Shown here: positions 1 to 4,447 of the stretch, piece after piece
Position numbering within the stretch: the stretch's first letter is position 1
How the letters are laid out: the number at the start of each line of letters is the position of its first letter
DNA from: an uncultured Brevundimonas sp.
Lineage (GTDB): Bacteria; Pseudomonadota; Alphaproteobacteria; Caulobacterales; Caulobacteraceae
Assembly (NCBI GenBank): GCA_946481425.1
Contig: CAMLNT010000149.1
Location: 1 to 5,970 of the forward strand
Direction: 5' to 3'
Length of the DNA: 5,970 nt
Program-made: the position numbers and the translations under genes
Notes under the pieces: generated by a model
The model's input: the letters and a program-made list of their open reading frames with translations, nothing else
Databases searched by the model: none
Told to the model about the DNA's origin: nothing

Positions 1-866
1 GCCAGATGGAGCACCACTCCAACATCGTGCCCTGGCACCTGCTGCGCGAGCGGCGGGGCGCGGTGCTGAAGTTCGCGCGGGTGGCGGAGGACGGTTCGCT
101 AGACATGGCGCATCTGGCGTCCCTGATCGGGCCCAGGACGCGGGTGGTCTCGATCACCCACATGTCGAACGTGCTGGGGACCCTCAATCCGATCGCCGAG
201 ATCACGAAACTATCCCATGCCGCCGGGGCGATCATGGTCGTCGACGGCTGTCAGGGCGCGGTTCATGCCAGCCCGGACGTGAAGGCGCTCGACTGCGACT
301 TCTACGTGTGCACCGGCCACAAGCTCTATGGCCCGACGGGCATCGGCGTCCTCTACGGCAAGGCCGAGGCGCTGGCGGCCCTGCCGCCGTATCAGGGCGG
401 CGGCGAGATGATCGAGAGCGTGTCCGAAGACGCTGTCCGCTACGCCGAGCCGCCGCGCCGGTTCGAGGCGGGCACGCCGCCGATCCTGGAAGCCATCGGC
501 CTGGGCGCCGCGATCGACTGGCTGTCCGGCTTCGACCGGGCCGCCGTGGATGCGCATGAGAGGACCCTGCACGACCGAGCCTTCGAGGCGCTGCACGGGT
601 TCAACTGGTTCCAGCCGCTGGGAACGGCGGAGGGGAAGGGGGCCATCCTGTCCTTCACCGTCGAGGGCGTGCATGCTCACGACATCGCCCAGATCCTCGA
701 CAGGTACGGCGTGGCCGTTCGCGCCGGCCAGCACTGCGCCGAGCCGCTGATGGCCCGCTTCGGCCTGACGTCGAGCGTTCGCGCGAGTTTCGCCCTATAT
801 AATACGCTCGAGGACGTGGACGCTTTCGTCGACGCCCTCATCAAGGCCCGGACCTTCTTTCAGTGA
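1..866 (+). CDS. sufS: Cysteine desulfurase SufS, partial (N-terminus outside window)
   Basis: PLP-dependent group II cysteine desulfurase. It takes sulfur from L-cysteine as an enzyme-bound persulfide, releases alanine, and passes the sulfur (usually via SufE or SufU) to the SufBCD scaffold in the cytosol. The reading frame is already open at the window edge: a Gln codon precedes the MEHHSNIVPW motif, so the Met at 6 is internal. Numbering from that Met, the catalytic residues are all visible: His3 stacking on PLP, Asp80 and Gln83 (VVDGCQ), Schiff-base Lys106 (TGHKLYGPTG), persulfide Cys244 (RAGQHCAEPLM) and substrate-binding Arg259. Each sits exactly 120 residues before its E. coli SufS counterpart (H123, D200, Q203, K226, C364, R379, from memory). 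About 120 residues are therefore missing and no internal indel is apparent. The GHKLYGPTG and RAGQHC segments favour SufS over IscS. The TGA stop overlaps the next gene's GTG by 4 bp. sufB, sufC and sufD are expected upstream. Confidence 0.96.
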   Translation, partial: QMEHHSNIVPWHLLRERRGAVLKFARVAEDGSLDMAHLASLIGPRTRVVSITHMSNVLGTLNPIAEITKLSHAAGAIMVVDGCQGAVHASPDVKALDCDFYVCTGHKLYGPTGIGVLYGKAEALAALPPYQGGGEMIESVSEDAVRYAEPPRRFEAGTPPILEAIGLGAAIDWLSGFDRAAVDAHERTLHDRAFEALHGFNWFQPLGTAEGKGAILSFTVEGVHAHDIAQILDRYGVAVRAGQHCAEPLMARFGLTSSVRASFALYNTLEDVDAFVDALIKARTFFQ

Positions 867-1261
867 CGCAGATGGACGACCCCAAGATCACCAGCAGCGA
901 GACGTTCGCCAAGTCGTGGGACGCCCCGCAAGCGGGGGCGCTGACCGAGCTCGAGATCGCCAATCTGACGGACGCCATCGTCGACGCGCTCAAGACCGTG
1001 TTCGACCCGGAAATTCCGGTCGACATCTATGAGCTGGGCCTCATCTACAAGGTCGACATCAACGATGATCGCGACGTGCTGATCGAAATGACCCTGACCG
1101 CGCCGGGTTGTCCGGTGGCCGGCGAAATGCCGGGATGGGTCGAGGATGCTGTGCGCAAGGTCGAGGGCATCCGCTCCGCCTCCGCGCACCTGGTGTTCGA
1201 TCCGCCGTGGGATGCGTCCCGAATGAGTGACGAGGCCAAGCTGGCCTTGAACATGTTCTGA
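863..1261 (+). CDS. sufT: SUF system Fe-S assembly protein SufT (DUF59/MIP18 family)
   Basis: A 132-residue cytosolic protein of the MIP18/DUF59 family (PF01883), the form found beside suf genes. SufT proteins assist maturation of Fe-S proteins; the exact biochemical step is not settled. Family hallmarks in order are DPEIPVDIYELGLIY (residues 48-62), MTLTAPGCPVAGEM (76-89, with the conserved Cys83) and VFDPPWDASRMSDEAK (111-126). The first 25 or so residues are a variable, probably disordered lead. The chosen start is GTG at 863, sharing GTGA with the sufS stop. An in-frame ATG at 872 would remove only three residues and is a fair alternative. Neither start has a clear Shine-Dalgarno sequence (the nearest AAGG, at 843-846, is too far away), so coupling to sufS translation is likely. 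Its position between sufS and sufA supports SufT over the Mrp-type or PaaD-type DUF59 proteins. Confidence 0.93.
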   Translation: MTQMDDPKITSSETFAKSWDAPQAGALTELEIANLTDAIVDALKTVFDPEIPVDIYELGLIYKVDINDDRDVLIEMTLTAPGCPVAGEMPGWVEDAVRKVEGIRSASAHLVFDPPWDASRMSDEAKLALNMF

Positions 1262-1641
1262 TGGAAACCCAGACCATTCGCCGTCGTCCGAGACCTCAGG
1301 TCGTCCGTCTGACGGACGCCGCGGCCGAGCGCGTGCGCGAGATCATGGCCCGGGCCGAGAAGCCGGCCGCCGCCCTGCGCGTGGGGGTCAAGAACGGCGG
1401 CTGTGCGGGCCAGGAATATGTTGTCTCCTACGCCGAGACGATCGACCCACTAGACGAGGTCGTCGAGGACAAGGGCGCGAAGGTTGTCATCGAACCCAAG
1501 GCCGTGCTGTTCCTGCTGGGCTCGGAGATCGATTACGAGACGACCCGGCTGGCCTCGAAGTTCGTCTTCCGCAATCCGAACGAGACGGACGCCTGCGGCT
1601 GCGGCGAGAGCGTGACGATCGTTCCGGCGCCGAACGCCTGA
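1261..1641 (+). CDS. sufA: A-type Fe-S carrier SufA (HesB/IscA family)
   Basis: A 126-residue A-type carrier (HesB/IscA family, PF01521). Such proteins accept Fe-S clusters from the SufBCD scaffold and hand them to apo-proteins in the cytosol. The three cluster-binding cysteines are present: Cys48 in NGGCAG, and Cys112 and Cys114 in ACGCGES, preceded by the usual FRNPNET lead (103-109). The LGSEIDYE segment (87-94) is also typical. The N-terminus carries a short basic run (RRRPRP, 7-12) before the domain starts near residue 14, and a nine-residue tail follows the CGCGES motif. The ATG shares its A with the TGA of sufT (TGATG), and no Shine-Dalgarno sequence is visible within 15 bases upstream. 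Sequence alone cannot exclude ErpA or IscA; the operon position decides for SufA. Confidence 0.94.
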   Translation: METQTIRRRPRPQVVRLTDAAAERVREIMARAEKPAAALRVGVKNGGCAGQEYVVSYAETIDPLDEVVEDKGAKVVIEPKAVLFLLGSEIDYETTRLASKFVFRNPNETDACGCGESVTIVPAPNA

Positions 1642-2000
1642 TGGCCTACGATCCCGCCTTCGGCGACTGGGTGCGAGATCACCTGTCCGGGCTGGGGCCG
1701 ATCGAGATCAAGCGCATGTTCGGCGCGGCCGGCGTCAAACAGCGCGGCGCGATGTTCGCCATTCTGGATGACGGCGTGATCTGGCTGAAGGCGACCGGCG
1801 ACCTAGCCGAGGCCCTGAAGGCCGAAGGCGCGCGTCAGTTCACCTATCCGACCAAGGACAGTGAGACGATGTCCATGGCCTACTGGTCGCTGCCCGAGAC
1901 GGCGCTGGACGATCCGGAAGAAGCTGTAGGCTGGGCGCGCCGATCCGTTGAGCTGGCCCTGGCCCCGAAGCCGAAGAAGGCTGCGCGCAGGAAAGACTAG
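1641..2000 (+). CDS. TfoX/Sxy N-terminal-domain protein, function unknown
   Basis: A 119-residue protein formed of one TfoX N-terminal domain (PF04993 type). Visible family features are KRMFGAAGVKQRGAMFAILDDGVIWLK (24-50, given by its RMFG core at 25-28), FTYPTKDSETMSMAYWSLPE (67-86), DDPEE (90-94) and a Trp-containing helix GWARRSVELAL (97-107). It ends in a basic tail (KPKKAARRK, 110-118). The C-terminal TfoX domain of gamma-proteobacterial competence regulators is absent, so a role in competence should not be assumed. Stand-alone TfoX_N proteins are common in alphaproteobacteria and have no firm assignment. The ATG overlaps the sufA TGA by one base (TGATG) with no Shine-Dalgarno sequence, so it is probably translated as the last gene of the suf operon. 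Its TAG stop shares CTAG with the stop of the convergent recG. Base and codon use match its neighbours. Confidence 0.85.
   Translation: MAYDPAFGDWVRDHLSGLGPIEIKRMFGAAGVKQRGAMFAILDDGVIWLKATGDLAEALKAEGARQFTYPTKDSETMSMAYWSLPETALDDPEEAVGWARRSVELALAPKPKKAARRKD
1997..2000. other. Convergent stop-codon overlap (CTAG)
   Basis: The + strand TAG at 1998-2000 ends the TfoX-like gene, and CTA at 1997-1999 is the reverse complement of the recG TAG stop. The self-complementary CTAG therefore serves both genes. No intergenic space exists, and no hairpin followed by a T-run lies in the adjoining coding ends, so any terminator for either operon must lie inside the opposing gene. Confidence 0.95.
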
Positions 2001-4096
2001 TCCGGCTGGTCCGTCCGGTCCGGCTTCCAGTCGAACAGTTCGGTGAGCACCCTCAGCGCCTGTCCGCGTTCGCTGGAGAAGTCCGGGTCGCGGGCCAACT
2101 GGATGCGGGCGTCGTCAGCGGCTGCGAGCAGCAGATCGCGATGGGCGACGGGGTCGGCGAAGCGATAGGCCGGCAGGCCGGCCTGACGCAAGCCGAGCGG
2201 GTCGCCGCCGCCGCGCATGGCCCAATCCTGTTCGGCGATGACGAAGCCGTCCTCGGTCCCGCGCACGACCTCAAGGCGCGCCTGGGCGACCTGGCTCAGC
2301 GGGGGGTCGTAGAGGAGGACGCAGGCGGATTTGCCCTCGCCGCGACCGACACGGCCGCGAAGCTGGTGCAACTGCGCCAGCCCGAAGCGCTCAGCCTGTT
2401 CGATGATCATGATTGTGGCGTTGGGCACGTCCACGCCGACTTCGACGACCGTCGTGGCGACCAGCAGGGAGAGGTCGTTGCGGGCGAAGGCGGCCATTAC
2501 GGCCTCGCGCTCCGCGCCGGGCATCTGGCCGTGAACGAGGCCGACGCGGTCGCCGAACCGGGCGCGCAGGGCGGCGGCGCGAGCCTCTGCGGAGGCGAGG
2601 TCGATTTCGACGTTTTCGGCGACCAGTGGACAGATCCAGTAGGCCTGGGCGCCGGTCTCGATGACCTGGCCGAGGCGGTCGAGGACGGCTTCCATGCGAT
2701 CCGTCGGCAGGACGCTGGTGGTGATCGGCTGACGGCCCGGCGGCTTCTCGTCGAGGCGGGAGACGTCCAGGTCGCCGTACTGGGTCAGTTCCAGGGTGCG
2801 CGGAATCGGCGTGGCCGACATGGTCAGAAGATGCGCGCCGCCCTCGCCCTCTTTTGCGTTTCTCGCGCCGGCCTTGGCCTGAAGAAGGTTACGCTGAGCC
2901 ACGCCGAATCGGTGCTGTTCGTCCACGACCGCGAGGCCGAGGTTCGCGAACTGGACCGCTTCCTGGAACAGGGCGTGGGTGCCGATGACGACGGCGGTCG
3001 AACCGTCGGCGAGGCCGCTCATGGCGCGCAGTCGCGCGGCGCCCTTGTCGCGGCCGACCAAAAGGACGCAGTCGATCCCCGCCGCTGCGAGCAGGGGCTG
3101 GAGGCGTTCGTGATGCTGGCGGGCCAGGATTTCAGTCGGGGCCATCAGGGCGGCCTGAAAGCCGCTGTCGACAGCGGCCGCCATGGCGAGCAGGGCGACG
3201 GCCGTCTTGCCCGAGCCCACGTCGCCCTGGAGCAGCCGCCCCATCCGCGCCCCTGACGAAAGGTCGGCCCGGATTTCGGACAGGGCCCTGGCCTGTGCGC
3301 CCGTCAGGGCGAATGGCAGGGCGGCTTCCAGGGTCCAGGACAAGGCGCCCGCCGTCAGGATCGGTGCGGAGAGCTTTCGCCGGGCGCGCTTGCGTTGGGC
3401 GAGGGCCAATTGGTGGGCCAGAAGCTCGTCGAAGGCGAGGCGCCTTCGGGCCGGTGATCCGGGTTCGAGATCGGTGTCTGCGCGCGGCTGATGTGCGGAC
3501 TCGAGCGCCTCGCGCCAGCCGGACCAGGACTGCTTCTGGCGCCAGGCCGGGTCCTGCCATTCGGGAAGCGGCGGGGTCTGGCTCAGGGCTTCGAGCGCGA
3601 ACTTGCGGACCTGGCGCGAAGAAAGACCGCCGCCGGCTGGATAGACGGCCTCGACCGTCGGGATATCGCCCGCCTTTTCTGGCGGGACCACGAAGTCGGG
3701 GTGGGGGATCTGCACCTCGGAACCGAAGCGCTCGACCTTGCCGGAGACGACGCGTTTCGCGCCGACGGGCAGGCTCTTCAGCAAGCTGTCGCCGTAGGTC
3801 TTGAAGTAGATGAGATGGATCCAGCCTGTCTCGTCGAAGCCACGCACCTTGTAGGGCTGGCCGGGTTTGCGCGACGGCATGTGCTGATCGATCTGGATTT
3901 CGAAGACGCCGCACTGGCCTTCGATAGCCGAGGCTGCGGTGATGCGCCGGCGCTGGATCAGGCCATGGGGAAGAGTGAAAGCCACATCGCGGACGAGGGG
4001 CCCGGCGATCTTCTGAAGCGGCGCGCGGACGCGCTCGCCGACGCCCTTCAGCGTGGAGATGTCTGCGAAGAGCGGAAACAGAATCTGAGGCCGCAT
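1997..4096 (-). CDS. recG: ATP-dependent DNA helicase RecG
   Basis: A complete 699-residue superfamily 2 helicase, close to the usual length of about 690. RecG regresses stalled replication forks and branch-migrates Holliday junctions and R- or D-loops. The N-terminal HhH-like lead (STLKGVG, 14-20) is followed by the OB-fold wedge domain (about 60-140, with GKVERFGSEVQIPHPDF at 119-135). Motor motifs in order are Walker A GDVGSGKT (291-298), MAPTEILARQH (318-328), DEQH box (392-395), MSATPIPRTL (426-435), the ATTVVEVGVDVPNAT region (547-561) and QLRGRVGRG (578-586). The TRG-type segment DGFVIAEQDWAMRGGGDPLGLRQAGLP lies at 616-642. A low-complexity stretch (405-421) between the DEQH and SAT motifs is a few residues longer than in E. 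coli RecG. The ATG at 4096-4094 is preceded by TAAGG at a 7-nt spacing. It is convergent with the TfoX-like gene and divergent from sdhE. Confidence 0.97.
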   Translation of the reverse strand: MRPQILFPLFADISTLKGVGERVRAPLQKIAGPLVRDVAFTLPHGLIQRRRITAASAIEGQCGVFEIQIDQHMPSRKPGQPYKVRGFDETGWIHLIYFKTYGDSLLKSLPVGAKRVVSGKVERFGSEVQIPHPDFVVPPEKAGDIPTVEAVYPAGGGLSSRQVRKFALEALSQTPPLPEWQDPAWRQKQSWSGWREALESAHQPRADTDLEPGSPARRRLAFDELLAHQLALAQRKRARRKLSAPILTAGALSWTLEAALPFALTGAQARALSEIRADLSSGARMGRLLQGDVGSGKTAVALLAMAAAVDSGFQAALMAPTEILARQHHERLQPLLAAAGIDCVLLVGRDKGAARLRAMSGLADGSTAVVIGTHALFQEAVQFANLGLAVVDEQHRFGVAQRNLLQAKAGARNAKEGEGGAHLLTMSATPIPRTLELTQYGDLDVSRLDEKPPGRQPITTSVLPTDRMEAVLDRLGQVIETGAQAYWICPLVAENVEIDLASAEARAAALRARFGDRVGLVHGQMPGAEREAVMAAFARNDLSLLVATTVVEVGVDVPNATIMIIEQAERFGLAQLHQLRGRVGRGEGKSACVLLYDPPLSQVAQARLEVVRGTEDGFVIAEQDWAMRGGGDPLGLRQAGLPAYRFADPVAHRDLLLAAADDARIQLARDPDFSSERGQALRVLTELFDWKPDRTDQPD

Positions 4097-4101
4097 GTTT
4101 G

Positions 4102-4126
4102 GACCTTAGCGGCTAGCGATAAGGTC
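4102..4126. repeat. Dyad symmetry overlapping the recG ribosome binding site
   Basis: The arms GACCTTA (4102-4108) and TAAGGTC (4120-4126) are perfect reverse complements around an 11-base centre. The centre adds two further symmetric pairs (4110/4118 and 4111/4117) and contains the palindrome GCTAGC (4112-4117). On the recG strand the downstream arm contains the TAAGG Shine-Dalgarno sequence. In RNA this would be a 7-bp stem hiding the RBS five bases before the ATG. As DNA it could be an operator. Which applies, if either, is not shown by the sequence. Confidence 0.6.
4104..4108 (-). promoter_or_regulatory. recG Shine-Dalgarno (TAAGG)
   Basis: On the minus strand TAAGG ends seven bases before the ATG at 4096, a good spacing. 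It supports that start, which also gives the MRPQILFPLFA N-terminus typical of alphaproteobacterial RecG. It lies entirely within one arm of the 4102-4126 dyad. Confidence 0.65.
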
Positions 4127-4131
4127 GCGGA

Positions 4132-4150
4132 GGGCCTATTTCAGCGGCCC
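4132..4150. repeat. Short inverted repeat upstream of sdhE
   Basis: GGGCC (4132-4136) and GGCCC (4146-4150) form a 5-bp GC-only stem with a 9-base loop, 30 bases before the sdhE start. No T-run follows, so it is not an intrinsic terminator. It may be chance in GC-rich DNA or a leader hairpin. Confidence 0.3.
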
Positions 4151-4169
4151 AGATTTCTTTGAACGGACG

Positions 4170-4174
4170 GGTGA
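4170..4174 (+). promoter_or_regulatory. Probable sdhE Shine-Dalgarno (GGTGA)
   Basis: GGTGA matches the 3' half of the AAGGAGGTGA consensus and ends six bases before the GTG at 4181. The alternative ATG at 4193 has only GAGG at a 2-base spacing, which is too close. This favours the GTG start. Confidence 0.45.
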
Positions 4175-4180
4175 AAACCG

Positions 4181-4447
4181 GTGGCCGAGGACATGTCGCG
4201 CGTGCAACGCCTGAAGTACCGCGCCTGGCGGCGGGGAATGCGCGAGTGCGACCTCGTGCTCGGGCCGTTCGCCGACCAGAAGCTGGCCGCGATGGATGAG
4301 GGCGAGCTCGATCAGTTCGAGGCGCTTATGGACGCGCCGGACGACAAGCTGTGGACCTGGATTCTCGGCAGCGCCGAGCCGGACGCCGAGTTTGCGGGCC
4401 CCATGCTGGACCGGATCATCGTCTTCGGGCGTGAGGAGCTTTCGTGA
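4181..4447 (+). CDS. sdhE: Succinate dehydrogenase assembly factor SdhE
   Basis: An 88-residue SdhE/Sdh5 family protein (PF03937, formerly DUF339; YgfY in E. coli). It helps attach FAD covalently to SdhA, the flavoprotein subunit of succinate dehydrogenase, and acts in the cytosol. The signature RGxxE motif is RGMRE at 18-22, inside RLKYRAWRRGMRECDLVLG (10-28). The acidic helices around residues 39-56 and DDKLWTWILG (54-63) are also typical of the five-helix fold. The start chosen is GTG at 4181 on the strength of GGTGA six bases upstream; ATG at 4193 would remove four residues and leave the fold intact. The TGA overlaps the mfd GTG (GTGA, 4444-4447), so the two genes are probably co-transcribed and coupled. 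No sdhABCD genes are in the window. Confidence 0.93.
   Translation: MAEDMSRVQRLKYRAWRRGMRECDLVLGPFADQKLAAMDEGELDQFEALMDAPDDKLWTWILGSAEPDAEFAGPMLDRIIVFGREELS
4434..4438 (+). promoter_or_regulatory. mfd Shine-Dalgarno (AGGAG) inside sdhE
   Basis: AGGAG lies in the last codons of sdhE and ends five bases before the GTG at 4444. It is the strongest Shine-Dalgarno sequence on the + strand of the window and fixes the mfd start, which lacks a nearby in-frame ATG. Confidence 0.75.

Larger units (their letters stand above)
4097..4180. promoter_or_regulatory. Divergent intergenic region recG / sdhE-mfd
   Basis: These 84 bp separate the start codons of recG (leftward) and sdhE (rightward). The region must carry the recG promoter and probably that of sdhE-mfd, unless they lie inside the flanking coding sequence. 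I found no confident -35/-10 pair on either strand. TTGGAC (4099-4104) and GATAAG (4118-4123) on the + strand are only 13 bp apart, and the match is partial. The region is visibly less GC-rich than the flanking genes and holds two inverted repeats (4102-4126 and 4132-4150). Confidence 0.6.

Noticed and set aside
843..856. AAGG-CCCGGA-CCTT near-palindrome before sufT
   Set aside because: It is a very short stem within sufS codons with no T-run, and the AAGG is too far from the sufT start to be its ribosome binding site.
6..866. Reading the Met at 6 as the true SufS start
   Set aside because: This Met is in the conserved QMEHHSNIVPW motif well inside SufS, and the frame continues upstream to the window edge. 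The N-terminal domain part is simply outside.
2000..2025. Repeated GTCCGGCT (2000-2007 and 2018-2025) as a possible terminator
   Set aside because: It is a direct repeat within the recG C-terminal codons, forms no convincing stem and has no T-run on either strand.
2141..3256. A 371-codon open frame on the + strand opposite recG
   Set aside because: It is an antisense shadow of recG, as expected in GC-rich coding DNA. Its translation has no recognisable domain and recG is unambiguous on the other strand.
3491..4162. A 223-codon + strand frame opposite the recG N-terminus, crossing the intergenic region
   Set aside because: Antisense to conserved recG wedge-domain sequence, no family resemblance, and it ends within the divergent leader just before sdhE.
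4161..4176. Possible SOS (LexA) box upstream of sdhE, GAAC then GAAA
   Set aside because: The alphaproteobacterial box needs GTTC-N7-GTTC (or GAAC-N7-GAAC). Here the second half reads TGAA at N7, so spacing and sequence both fail.
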